Positions 32,995 to 43,735 of a stretch of DNA of 64,000 nucleotides are shown here, one piece after another. A program made the position numbers and the translations under genes. Where the stretch lies: contig NC_071354.1 in NCBI RefSeq assembly GCF_943734655.1, positions 57,081,544 through 57,145,543 on the forward strand, written 5' to 3'. The notes under the pieces are model-generated. The model searched no databases. It worked only from the letters and a program-made list of their open reading frames with translations, and had not been told where the DNA came from. Position 1 is the stretch's first letter. Each line of letters starts with the position of its first letter. Source of the stretch: Sabethes cyaneus. Lineage: Eukaryota; Arthropoda; Insecta; Diptera; Culicidae.

Positions 32995-34412
32995 ACTACT
33001 ATGTTACCTGACTCATAACGAATATACGTTATATACGGGGGAGGCTCTCGTAACTCACTAACTTTGTGGTTTTTCGTTTAATTGATCATAAATTCGAATA
33101 GAGCATACAAATATCAACTACCGTGAATTCGGGTGAAATTGATCACTTTTTCGAATATTTTTTAAATATCTTTGAATAGAAACATATTTAGGAAGATGAT
33201 TCAATTTTAAAATAAGTACTGTAGTGCTGGCTACACGACAGTATCATCTATATCTTATATAAATAGTTTTATTTTAGATAAAACTTAATGTAATCGTGAA
33301 ATTGAAAATTTACAAATAACGGTTGAAATTGATCACGTAGAAATCAAGACGATATTGCTATTAAACCATACGCTCTGACAGCAATAACCTATCGTGCAGT
33401 ATAAAATCTGGCGTAATCGAGATATTGCCTGTATGTAGGCAACAATGTCGCGTACAGCAACTAGCACAAAAATCAAACAGTCAGCTCTACATTAGCATGG
33501 TTGATGCATCTGCTAAATAAATATGAACGATAGAAAAGATATTAAGCCAATTTTAGCATCGTAATCGTTTGTTTTTGTTTAAACATTGCTGTATATATGT
33601 GTAAATGTACGATTTTCGTATACAATCTTCACCAATCTAGTGAAACAAATAATTTAATTCTCCTCATATACGGGAGCTTGACTGTCTCTTTGAATGTGTA
33701 GTTGCATTTCGCTATGTAAGCACAAACCGATCTCTTGCACTCTCATGCAACTGCCATATGGAGCGTTTGTAAAATTTGTGCAAAGTATTGTCTGTCTTTT
33801 GCACCCTTTTATAAATCTCCATTCTGCTTTACAGAAAGAATAAACTTTCGCAGGTGGCAGCTCCATTTCGCACCCATAGCGATCTAGAAATCTATGTTGC
33901 CTCAGTTCATGATGTTATCAATCGTTTTATTTCGTAAAAGATCAAATCAAACAATTTCTATCGCATAATTTTATTCATGGAAATTATCAAAGCACAGCCA
34001 GATAATTAGAGAATCGAATTAGTTCTATCAAAATTTCCTTCTGCAACGAAATTTGTGTTAACAGCAAGGAGTTTTATCGGGCATGTTGAAAATTGCGATT
34101 CGATCAAAATAGTAAATTTTAAAAAATCAAGCCATTTACAAGATCAATCTTGCTGAAAGCCAAGTGACTTTGACCTGTAACTCAATCTTTATATGGATGG
34201 GTGCATATTCAGCTTTATGAATCAGTATAAACGTAGAATAAAGAGTTTTTTACTCGTTAGTCCAAGCTGATCAATTTCACCCGACTGATCAATTTCGCCC
34301 GAATCGACGGTATATAACATAAGAAATTACATGTTTACTCCAAAAATAAAAGCATGAGAGATTTTAGAATTTCGGAAATAGGGGTGCGTTATGAGTCAGG
34401 TAACACAGTAGT
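32995..34412. mobile_element. MITE with ACTACTRTGTTACCTGACTC ends
   Basis: ACTACTATGTTACCTGACTC (32995) and the inverted ACTACTGTGTTACCTGACTC (from 34412) match for about 26 bp through CATAACG with one mismatch. The insert splits the RTE C-terminal region: AANNTT ends on the left and a GNRAY-like block resumes at about 34440 on the right. Most of its present length is a second element at 33121-34310, leaving about 230 bp of its own. Confidence 0.8.
33121..34310. mobile_element. TA-flanked element with CCGTGAATTCGGGTGAAATT ends
   Basis: CCGTGAATTCGGGTGAAATT (33121) and the inverted CCGTCGATTCGGGCGAAATT (from 34310), both followed by GATCA, match at 22 of 25 positions. TA flanks both ends (33119-33120 and 34311-34312). 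GAAATTGATCA also recurs inside at about 33324 and again near the right end. The 1,190 bp carry no transposase. Terminal pattern and TA target suggest a non-autonomous Tc1/mariner/pogo element. Confidence 0.85.
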
Positions 34413-34910
34413 AAGGAGATCCTGTGGCGCATTTAAGGGGGAAATCGGGCCTACTCTGCCCGCCGCAAAATGCTATTATCAAGAAGCATACGCCGCCGTA
34501 CGAAGAACAGTAGTTCTATATGGACTTGAAGCCGTGACACTGCTCACGGAGGACATACGCGCCCTTGTCGTGTTCGAGCGGAAGGTACTGCGGATGACAT
34601 TTGGCGGAGTACAAACTGAAAGCGGAGAGTGGCGGAGACGCATGAATCACGAGCTACAGGTATTGTTTGGAGAGATTCCCATCGTCATCTGGCGAAAGTC
34701 AGTAGGCTACGGTGGGCCGGACAAGTCGTAAGGATGCCGGACGACAGTGCGACGAAAACAACTCTCCACCAACTGCACCGGTACCAGGAACAGTGGGGCT
34801 CAACGTACAAGATAGCTCGATTGGCTTGAAAGTGAGTTACAACTTCTGAGACGAGTGGGACATTGCCGATGAGTGGCCCAAGATAGAGTTTAATGGAGAC
34901 GATTGCTTGA
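34413..34910 (+). pseudogene. RTE-like LINE C-terminal region
   Basis: Resumes the LINE of 32483-32994 after the nested MITEs: LLTEDIRALVVFERKVLRMT-like sequence, FGGVQTESGEWRRRMNHELQ, LFGEIPIV and, in another frame, VSRLRWAGQVVRMPDDSATK and HRYQEQWGS. The final ARWLDQVE motif is damaged (YKIARLA). The similarity to the 42 kb copy fades at about AATGGAGACGATTGC (34890). Confidence 0.85.
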
Positions 34911-35101
34911 AACAGAATTAGCGGGATGGCTACTATTTAGGCTGACGACTACTGACGACGACATCTATGCGTTTGCGATGCCTAGTGAATACGCCTACGC
35001 AGTGGGAATTGTCCTGAATTTTTGTCCGGTTTTAAAATTCCAATTGCGGAAAATTTCTAGAAGGGGCCTGGTCCCTCAGGCACCCCCTAGCTACGCCAAT
35101 G

Positions 35102-36954
35102 GTGAAATGGTTGGTTGGCTTGAATTTTGTGGATGATATTTTCCAACGATCTTTTAGTATCATGGAATATGGAAGACAAATTGATGTTGATGTAAAGTGC
35201 AGTAGGTGCCACGTCCCGCAATGAAGGAACAAAAATCTATATACAAATTTAAGGGAAATGTGTTGAATTGAAGGGAAAAAGCACTCACAAGTCGCAACTA
35301 GATTTTATAAAGTTTTCCAACATAAAAGTTAAAACGAAATTATAATATGATTCAAATTTTTTATACATCGATCTAAATAAACTAACTGAAATGATCCGGT
35401 AGTCTTGTGTGTAAATCATATTTGAACTAACCAGTAAAGAAAAGCTAGTAATCTGTAATTACAATATAAAATATTGCAACAAAATCACACGCTGCTCTAA
35501 AAACTAAAGTTGTATTTATAATTAGATGATAAAAGTTTCACACTTGACATAAGTCCAACTGGCTTTGTGTTACGAGTTTGTCCTGTCTGCAGAAGCGTTA
35601 CGATCTATATGTGTATCTCTAATGCAGAAACAACGTTCGTCAAGTCCTCACCGGTTGGCCATATAGTAGGTATGCAAAACAGGCTATTCCATGATGACTC
35701 TTTCCAGGCAGGCAGGTAACGAACAGGGGCCAACGAATGTGCGAGCCAATAAACCTTCCTAATTTATTCTAGTCACATTTGCAGCAATGGTGCGGTTTTC
35801 TTACGCCAACTCACGACGAATTTCCATGCAGGACATGTGTTCTAATGTTGATAGTATGCCCCACGCTTAAGACGACGGAATGGCCGGTGTAACTGTAAAA
35901 CTACACAAACAGCAGTAGAATGCAACTCAAAGTGGCAACTACTTCCAGTGCCCCAATAGAAAGTGACAGAGAGACGACGGTACCTCTTTCCCCAGTAGAT
36001 TTTAGTGTGTATTTGTAGCCACACGATGGTGAAATGAAACAATATTAGAAACAAATATTTCCATGCAGAGTTCTCCATTAGGCCGAACAAATTATTATCA
36101 ATTCAACGAATAATGTGCTATTTCAAAAATATAATTTTTCTATAATCTCACGTTAATTTCTGTTTAAAAAACTAAAGATCTAGTTATATCTAAAAACAAA
36201 ATATAGAAAGAAAATCATTTTACTTGCCTACATCCGACTAGAACTAGAGAACCCTAAGCATTGCAGACAGTCATTCTTTTGGCAAATGGTAAAGTGTCTC
36301 CGTTGGTGATGTCTCAGCTGCAAAACTGCTTGCACTTATGGGATTTTTATGTTGCTCCAACCGTACGTACCTACATACGGAATATATGTCGTCCGAAAGC
36401 GACGAATAACTGTTACAAGACGGCCACACGTAAATTCACCTTTACTGTTCTGCTTAGGTCCTTTACGAGCTACGGCAAACACAGGTTAACTTCTTCACAG
36501 CCCTTTCACTTCATTTCAATGCAAACCTGCTGTGTCGTCTCGGTTTCTTGCAATCATTTTTCACCGAGCTGGGTGGAATTTTCTCTACGACACAGGCACC
36601 GAATTCGGGGACTTTTCGAAGCTGACGGGTGCCAGGGAACGTATCATATTCGGCGGAATTTTATTTTCTGCTCCCGTAGATGGTGCTCATCCTTTGGACA
36701 ACTTTTCAAATCACCTTTTTAGGTTCGTAGCATTATTTATATCCCGACTGTCAAATGTACACGTTTATGTTTCCCGTTTTCTTCGTGACCGGAAAGGGAA
36801 GTCTAGATTTGCATATGTAGCATATTTATTAATTCAACGCTTGGTTCCATTCTGCTTTGCAGTCGCGTAAGCAAAGCCAACTGAATGTATATTATGAACG
36901 ACAATGTATCATATCATTTCTATAATAAGTATTAGCGGTTGAAACTTATTTTAA
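35102..36954. other. Unassigned, about 1.9 kb
   Basis: No element recognised. A 153-codon plus frame at 36261-36722 overlaps a 112-codon frame at 36532-36870 in another frame; neither has motifs and both start without supporting context, so I leave them uncalled. Confidence 0.4.
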
Positions 36955-37140
36955 AGAACAGTCCTATTTCTTATTTTCTATTTCCCATTTGTAATTTATT
37001 ACTTCCTAATTCCTTTTCCTGTTTACGATTTAATGTCCTTCCGGTTTCCTATTTCTTATTTTCTGTTGGTATCTTCTTCTATTTCCTACTTCATTTATCC
37101 TATGTTATAATACCTTTTCACCTATTTTCTCATCTTGGCT
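36955..37140. repeat. Degenerate pyrimidine repeat (TTCCTATTTC)
   Basis: Variants of TTCCTATTTCTTATTTTC recur about every 10-20 bases. Old short repeat, no coding value. Confidence 0.65.
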
Positions 37141-37245
37141 GATAGGTGTAAAATCTTAAATTTATTTATTTTTTTCATTTATTTATTATAGTTGTAATAC
37201 TTTGACCATGCTATGTTCAACTACTCTGCTATTGTTCATTATTAA

Positions 37246-38765
37246 CCCCTCTAAGGTCTACATCATTTTTAGTAGCGCAAAATTCACTAAAATGGCCGTA
37301 ACTTTTTTATCTTTCAATATTTTTTCACCAAATTTGGGAATTTTGCCGAAAATATTTTCTATTTTCATAATATCTATAGATAATGGCCATATGTCATATG
37401 GCCCCGGAGTTATTCCGGAGTTCCTTGGGGGACCGAGATATGGCTTTTTTAGATAAAGTTGCCAAATATCTAAAATTTGTTTGAAATCTGTTGATTTTTG
37501 TAAACATATCATCGACTGTGGACATATCAGTTACTTTGCCGCAGTTAGGAGCCATGGTGTGCGCCATCCGGATCCGGGGGGACACTATGAATCCGGAACA
37601 GGTTGCCGTAACGGGACATTTTAGCTTCAGTAAAGCATGTCGTGTCGCATATCAAAAAACATCAGCATTCGACAAAATAGCGATTGGTGATCATCTCATG
37701 TGTCTCAGAGGCCGTACAACCGGTTCCGGGTCCGGGGTGGGTTTCTTTTCTGATTCAAGCACGGAACGGATTTCGGAGGAACTTGTCCGGGCCCTGGAAT
37801 CGGCCATATGGCCTCTGAAAGACATGAGATGATCGCCAATCGCTATTTTATCGAATGCTGATGTTTTTTGATATACGACACGACATGTTTTACTGAAGCT
37901 GAAATGTCCCGTTACGGGAACCGGTTCCGGATTTATAGTGTCCCCCCGGATTAGGGTTGCCAAGTCTGAAAATTACAAAAACCGGCCGGTCGGTCCTGCC
38001 TTCAAAAAATGCAGGGGGGGGGGGGGTATGGGGTAGCCTATTTGTAGAGGATTTGCCTGGAATGTGCGTTAATGACATATTATTTGGGGTAATAGCCGGA
38101 AGTCGGTCGACAGTTTCCCGTGTAAATGGGATGAACAGTCAGTTGTGAAGATAGCGAACGGTAGAACATCACAGTCGAAACCACAACGAACATTGAATGG
38201 ATTATTGAAGATAGCTAGTTTCAGAGTGAAAACTACTTGCTTTTGGTACTAGTGGATAATTTAATGTATATTACCACCAGAAATTTATCAGAAAATTTAC
38301 AAATCAAGCAAAAAGTACAAATCCGGCTTCATGTGTCGAAAAACCGGCCTTTTTACAGGATTGACCGGCCGCCGGCTTTGTAAGTAAAAAACCGGTCGGG
38401 CCGGCCAAAAACCGGCCACTTGGCAACCCTACCCCGGATCCGGATGGCGCGCACCATGGCTCCTAACTGCGGCAAAGTAACTGATATGTCCACAGTCGAT
38501 GATATGTTTACAAAAATCAACAGATTTCAAACAAATTTTAGATATTTGGCAACTTTATCTAAAAAAGCCATATCTCGGTCCCCCAAGGAACTCCGGAATA
38601 ACTCCGGGGCCATATGACATATGGCCATTATCTATAGATATTATGAAAATAGAAAATATTTTCGGCAAAATTCCCAAATTTGGTGAAAAAATATTGAAAG
38701 ATAAAAAAGTTACGGCCATTTTAGTGAATTTTGCGGTGCTAAAAATGATGTAGACCTTAGAGGGG
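37246..38765. mobile_element. TTAA-flanked giant palindrome, piggyBac-like
   Basis: The left end CCCCTCTAAGGTCTACATCA and the right end are perfect inverted partners, and TTAA lies at both edges (37242-37245 and 38766-38769), as for piggyBac. The arms run about 470 bp to a roughly 90-bp spacer near 37715-37803. An 84-codon reading present in both arms (37258-37512 minus, 38499-38753 plus) differs by one residue, so the arms are almost identical. The right arm is interrupted by a hAT-type MITE (37952-38431). No transposase is encoded. Confidence 0.9.
37952..38431. mobile_element. hAT-type MITE with 8-bp target duplication
   Basis: TAGGGTTGCCAAGT at 37952 and its inverted copy ending at 38431 are a perfect 14-bp terminal repeat. 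CCCCGGAT is duplicated on both sides (37944-37951 and 38432-38439). It is 480 bp long, and the uninterrupted left arm of the palindrome gives the empty site. ACCGGCC and GGCCGGT words cluster just inside both ends, like subterminal transposase sites of hAT elements. A run of about 10 G lies at 38016-38027. Confidence 0.92.
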
Positions 38766-38769
38766 TTAA

Positions 38770-40261
38770 AGGAAATTGTTTTTTGAAATTGAAATTTTTT
38801 GAACCAATGTCTTTCCTTGGAATATTGTAATCTAGGAATACGATTTTTATTTCCAAAATATAAGAAATAAATGTAACACTAACTCACTAAAACAATCGCA
38901 ATATAAGAAAATGATACTCGGCATCTTTGTGTTTTTTTGAAACAAAAATCGTTATTAAACTTAATTGAATGTTTGAAATTCGAAAAACACTTCGCCTTGC
39001 ACAAAATTCCAAAAGGCGTAGGAAAACTGTGTGCGTAAAACAAAAAAGCAAAGAAATCTTATAGTTTATTCCCCACCACAGTCAATTAGTGATTCCCCAT
39101 CTGGCTGACTCCATTCAATTATTACCATTCTCCTTGGAGATAATTCTCCGACGAACGCCATGGCCGCTGCGTCCCCAAACAATGTTCCAGGGCGATCGAA
39201 CTGCATTAATTGTACCGCTGATCCAATTATGGGTCGGAGCAGCTTTTCCACTTGATTTACAGACTAAATACCCGCACTGGCTGTGCCAGGAAAAGAAGCA
39301 GCTGGTTGAGCTGCGCTCAGCGAACGCCAGCCATAGCCGTAGAGACCAAATTGATTAGTGAGTTTTGGTGGGTTGGGGCGCACGTCCTATAAATCAAATC
39401 TCTTCCGTACAGGACGTACAAAGACTTGATATCTACGTGCGAGAGGCTATTAAGATGAGAAGTCATTCTTTACCGTTTTCGACCGACATCCTTCGATCAA
39501 AGTCCGGTCGATTGCAAGAATTCTGGTTCCTGCATGTCTGTTGGCGTTTCACTGTGCCGTCAGCAGGATTTTCCCCATCGACCAACAGCTCCGGCAAACA
39601 GCTTAATTGAACGTTCCAGCGAGCGACGAAGGATGCTGCTGCAATGATAAAGTTTCTGCTGATTGTTGGGAATATATTTTGCGAGCCTTTGTTGTGCACA
39701 CTCGTTGGGCGCTCGCTGTGCTGCTTCTGGCTCTGGAAACGAGCAACACGTTTTTCATTTGACGAACATCACGAACCGAACAAATAGTGGCACACTGGTG
39801 AAAGCGTGTAATTCAATAAGTTACGCAATTTGTTTTCCTTCTTCCAACATGTTCGCTTGGCTGTGAGCGAGCGTGACAGAAAGAGAAAAAGGGAGCTGTA
39901 AGAAACTGACACCATGAAATGTCTGGTTAAGAGCTAGATGGATGAAAATATCCTTCTTATATGCATATGGCTGTGAACCAATAATAAGTAGAATTAACGG
40001 TTTTTTTTATTACACGGAGGTTAAAAATATAGAACATTAACTTAATAATTTATGTTATGCTCATTTCTTTTACGGATACGGATGTTAACCATACACTTCC
40101 AATTTTTCTATCTTCGTTATGCTTTGTAACTTATTCTTTTAACTAGATTTCTTCATACTCCATTTTGCCATCCTAACTCCTTGTATTTGATCCTTTTTGC
40201 AACTTTGCAAATTTCACAAATTAACTTTTCGAGTTTATGTATTTCTGTCATTTTTATTTTT
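38770..40261. other. Unassigned, about 1.5 kb
   Basis: Nothing recognised. Frames at 39089-39358 and 39365-39610 are short and lack motifs. Confidence 0.4.
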
Positions 40262-40775
40262 CGACTTTTCGGGTTCATATATTTTTTAATTTTTGACTCT
40301 TGGATTCTTGGACACCGAAGGCTTGGATGCTTGGACTCGTTGAGTTTGGGATTCTAGGAACCTAGGACTCTTGGGCTTTTGAATTTTTGGACCGTAGACT
40401 ATTGGACTATTGAATTGGACACTTAGACTCTTGGCCATTTGCACCACTGGACGAATGGACTCTTGGACTGTCGGACACTTTTAATGCTTGTACATGTGTT
40501 CTTCAGCGTTTTGATCGTTCGAACTCGACTTGTTGAATTTTTGACTTTTATATTTCAACTTTTAGACATTTCCATTTTGAGATAATACGACTTTTTTACG
40601 GTACCATACTTTTTTACCATACCTTTGCCTATCTCTAAATTTTAACTTCCTGACTTCGATTTTTCGACTTTTTTTTATTTTTCGATTTTTCGACTTCAAC
40701 TTTCCGTCTTTTCGATTTTTCAACTTTTCTACTTTTTGACTTTTGAACGTATCGACTTTCCGAAAAGTTGTCAAA
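40262..40775. repeat. Two degenerate short repeats: CTTGGACT, then TTTTCGACTT
   Basis: Between about 40300 and 40480 variants of CTTGGACTCTTGGA recur. From about 40530 to 40760 variants of TTTTTCGACTTTTCGATTTT take over. The two words share GACTTTT/GGACTCTT and may derive from one ancestral heptamer-like repeat. The frame across the second part (minus strand, KNRKIKKSRKIE-like) is only the repeat. Confidence 0.7.
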
Positions 40776-40985
40776 GACTTCAATCCGATGAAGACCTGGT
40801 GGAATAAGCCAAAACGATGGACGAAGAAAGTGTGCGCCGCCTAATGAACCATATTACAGGAAAAGTTCGAGAATTCCTTCGAAACCGTGACGAATAACTT
40901 TATTCGTTTTTTTCCTAAAAGTATGAAGCAACTGCTACATTTGTGTAAGAAAAGATCTTGAATTCAATTATTTATTACCGAAATA

Positions 40986-41959
40986 CTGTTCTGATTCAAA
41001 CTTAGAACAGTCTCAAACTGCGAACACTTCAGAATAAGATGCTCGTTAGTATCGCTTATATGATAAAATATTATGTTTATTGTACACCGCCGTGTTCGTT
41101 AGAATGTCCTCTATCCCGACATCGAATTGTAGGACTCCTTGTAAGAAATCAGCAGGCGCTGGAAAAAAGCGAGAACTCAGATTTTAACGTGGTTCGCATA
41201 CTCTTAGCGTTTCGTGCAAAAGTAGCTATTTTTTCGTTTGCATTATTTTACCAATTTTAGAACGTTTTCCTTCCCACTCCGCGATTATCAGATAAGCGCA
41301 AGGTATGTATGTACTGAAGCATAGTTAAAATACAATATTACATGCATTATTTTAATGATATTAGATAAATTAAAGTGTTCGAAGTTTGAATCACGTTTTG
41401 TAGAGTGATTCAAACTTCGAACAGCCGCGAATAATATCAGGTTTTTCCGGGTTTTCCTTAGGGAAAATGAAGTGTCTGCATTGTAAACCTGTACAAAGTA
41501 AACTTGCATTGGATGTGGTACATGGAGTTCGAAAATATTAGCAATTGACTACAGAAGTATGGATTAAAGCTAATTATTGTGTGAAATCTTTAAATCATAC
41601 TGTTAGGTGGATGTAAAAAGACAGAAAAAGGATAACATTTCACTTATTTAAGTTGAGTGACACTAAAAACATTAATACTAATCAAAGTATTACAAGTGTT
41701 CGCTGTCTGAGACTAAAATATTCGAGCTTTGAATGTCGACTTTCATGTTCGAAATTTGAATCAAAATCGAACTGCAGTTTTTTAGTGTTTTTCAGTGTAA
41801 ATTATCATTTTATCCTCATTTATAAAATTTTCCCATCAAAATAAAAAAATTGTCATGCTATTAAACCATTTTTGGAGGTAGAATAAAGATGTTTTCGAAC
41901 ATTTTTCTTTGAAGAAAGTTTCAGCATAGCTGAAGTGTTCGAAGTTTGAATCAGAACGG
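40986..41959. mobile_element. TA-flanked MITE with TGATTCAAACTTCGAACA ends
   Basis: CTGTTCTGATTCAAACTTAG (40986) and the inverted CCGTTCTGATTCAAACTTCG (from 41959), both followed by AACA, match at 22 of 24 positions, with TA at 40984-40985 and 41960-41961. The end word recurs inside at 41376-41423 as a perfect hairpin and as a degraded copy at about 41745. 974 bp, no transposase. Confidence 0.85.
41376..41423. repeat. Perfect 19-bp hairpin made of the MITE end word
   Basis: TGTTCGAAGTTTGAATCAC (41376-41394) pairs perfectly with GTGATTCAAACTTCGAACA (41405-41423) around a 10-nt loop. It is the MITE's own terminal word, placed head to head in the interior. Confidence 0.9.
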
Positions 41960-41965
41960 TACACG

Positions 41966-43050
41966 CATTGGCGTAGCAAGAGGGGGTGCCTGGGGGACCA
42001 GGCCCCCTCCGGAAATTTTCCCCATTGGAAGCATTAGTCTCCATTCAAATTAGACCTCTCGTCGCCAATTTCCCAGTCGTCTCAGAAGTCGCAAACCACT
42101 TTCGACCTGGTCAAGGCATCTTGCGCGTTGAGCCCTCTGTTCCTGGTGCCAGAGCAGTTCTTGAAGAGAACTATTTTTGTCGCACTGTCGTCCGGCTGAT
42201 CGTAGCGTACTGACTTTCGCCAAATGCACATGTCCACCACTCCCCGCTTTCAGTTTGTACTTCGGCAAATATCATCCGTAGCTTTCGCTCGATCACGGCA
42301 AGAGCGCGTATGTCCTCCGTGAGCAGTGACACGGCCTCAAGTTCATAAAGAACTACTATTTTCCGTACGGCGGCCTATGCTTCTTTATCGTAGCGTTCTG
42401 TGAAGGTCCAAGTAGATCCGATTTCACGCTTAAATATGCCGCTGGATTTTCCGCCAACCCGTGTAAACAGAATAGCTCATCAGACCAGTTTCCGTCGTGG
42501 GAGGCACGCGTTTCCTTTGAGCCACCTTCTTTAATGTAATTGGTCTTCGACACATTTCTTTTTAGTTCAATCCTCCTAGATTCCATTTTCGGAGGATAAC
42601 CCCCTCAAGAACGATGTTGAATAACATGCAAGATAAGCCGTCCCCTTGTCGCAACCTCAACCGCGACTCAAAGGGACTCAAAAGTCTCCGAGATACGCAC
42701 GAAACCCATCACTCGATCTAATGTAGCTCCGATCAATCGTGTCAGTTTATTCGCAAAACCTTGTCCGTGTATTATCTGCTATAGCAGGTCTCGATCGACT
42801 GTATTTTATGCTGCTTTGAAATAAGTAAAGGTGTGATGCATGGGCACGTTGTACTTCCGACATTTCTGTAAGATCTGGCGGATGGTAAACATCTGGTAGT
42901 TGCGTAGATCCCCTTGAACCTTGAAGCCCGCCTGGTAATTCCTTACAAAACCCTGTGCTATCGGTGACAGCCTGCGTAACAGGATTATAATGAAATTGTT
43001 TTGGAAGGCACCTAGGCCCCTTCCAGGGAAATTTCCTAGCTACGCCAATG
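41966..43050 (-). mobile_element. Inverted-end element carrying RTE RT, copy 2, 8-bp duplication
   Basis: CATTGGCGTAGC at 41966 and GCTACGCCAATG ending at 43050 are a perfect 12-bp inverted repeat. GGTACACG is duplicated directly outside (41958-41965 and 43051-43058). The left copy of the duplication includes the last two bases and TA target of the neighbouring MITE, so this element came later. The contents, read on minus, are a 5'-truncated RTE RT and C-terminal domain. The breakpoint (TTTCATTAT then AATCCTG) is the one seen at 32014. No transposase is present. Confidence 0.85.
42030..42986 (-). pseudogene. RTE-like RT and C-terminal domain inside the element
   Basis: The minus strand shows, from 42986: a CRLSPIAQG-like start, QAGFKVQG, a TIRQILQKCRKYNV-like block, the FKAA block (damaged), the RVMGFVRISETF-like block, LGDGLSCMLFNIVLEGVI-like sequence, NVSKTNYIKEGGSKET, AVIKKHRPPYGK-like sequence and a LLTEDIRALAVIERKL-like block. 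It ends in HLAKVSTLRSAGRQ, LWHQEQRAQRARCLDQVESG and LLRRLGNWR. Many stops. There is no endonuclease and no first RT block, so truncation is exactly at the element junction. Confidence 0.85.
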
Positions 43051-43074
43051 GGTACACGCAATTGGTTTTGTTCC

Positions 43075-43735
43075 AATACTATCTGAAGCAAGCTTTATGC
43101 TGACGGGTGTGACCGAGCGCAACTGGGCCTGCTTGGGCAGTACCGTGGTAATCAATGGGGATGAGTTTGAGCTAGTCGACGAGTTCATATACCTTGGCTC
43201 ACTGGCAACAGAGGATAACAATACCAGCCGTGAGATTAAAAGGCGTATTATCAGCGGAAGTCCGTCCCCTACTATGGACTCCACAAGCACTTGTGGTCGA
43301 ACAATCTGAGCCGCCGTACAAAGTGCACACTATACCAAACGCTAATTAGACCGGTTGTCCTCAATGGGCATGAAACGTGGACAATGCTAGAAGAGGACCT
43401 ACGAGCACTCGGAGTTTTCGAACGGTGGGTGCTACGAACCATCTTTGGCCGGCGATCTTGGCGTGCAAGAGAACGGTTCGCGCGTCTCTACGGCGAACCC
43501 AGTATTCAGAACTGGACGGATACGTTGGGCGGATAACTATTTTGTAAAAATGGTTTTCGCATCGAATTCGGTAGGAACAAGACGAAGAGCGGTACAGCGA
43601 ACGAGATGGTTAGACTGGGTGGAGCTAGATCTGTCGAGCACTGGGTGCCCGCGGAACTGGAGATGGAGACCAGCTGCCATGGACCGAAATAGATGAAGAT
43701 GAAGACCTAGAAATGGCTCTTATTAATGTCGATAA
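43075..43735 (+). pseudogene. RTE-like LINE C-terminal fragment, second lineage
   Basis: Encodes NWACLGSTVVINGDEFELVD, EFIYLGSLATEDNNTSREIK, then in another frame LIRPVVLNGHETWTMLEEDL, RALGVFERWVLRTIFG and, after a further shift, VGTRRRAVQRTRWLDWVELD with a CPRNWRW end. It is related to but distinct from the 34 kb and 42 kb copies (GRRS in place of GGVQTES; YGEPSIQN). Truncated at the 5' side. Confidence 0.85.

Larger units (their letters stand above)
31952..35101 (+). mobile_element. Inverted-end element carrying RTE reverse transcriptase, copy 1
   Basis: The left end CATTAGCGTAGCCAGGAAAT and the right end, read inverted from 35101, CATTGGCGTAGCTAGGGGGT, share an 11/12 terminal word. Between them are an RTE-like RT (32014-32078, 32483-32994), C-terminal domain (34413-34840) and three later MITEs. 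The left arm passes directly from GGGGTGC..TCATTAT into RTE sequence at GATCTTGCTATAC, the same breakpoint as in the copy at 41966-43050. A target duplication is not clear for this copy (TATAAATC versus GTGAAATG). Confidence 0.7.

Noticed and set aside
36261..36870. 153- and 112-codon overlapping plus-strand frames
   Set aside because: No domain, no supporting context, and they overlap each other in different frames. Chance frames in a less AT-rich stretch are the simpler reading.
37258..38753. Matching 84-codon frames on opposite strands
   Set aside because: They are the two arms of the palindrome read twice; no motif, and explained by the inverted repeat.
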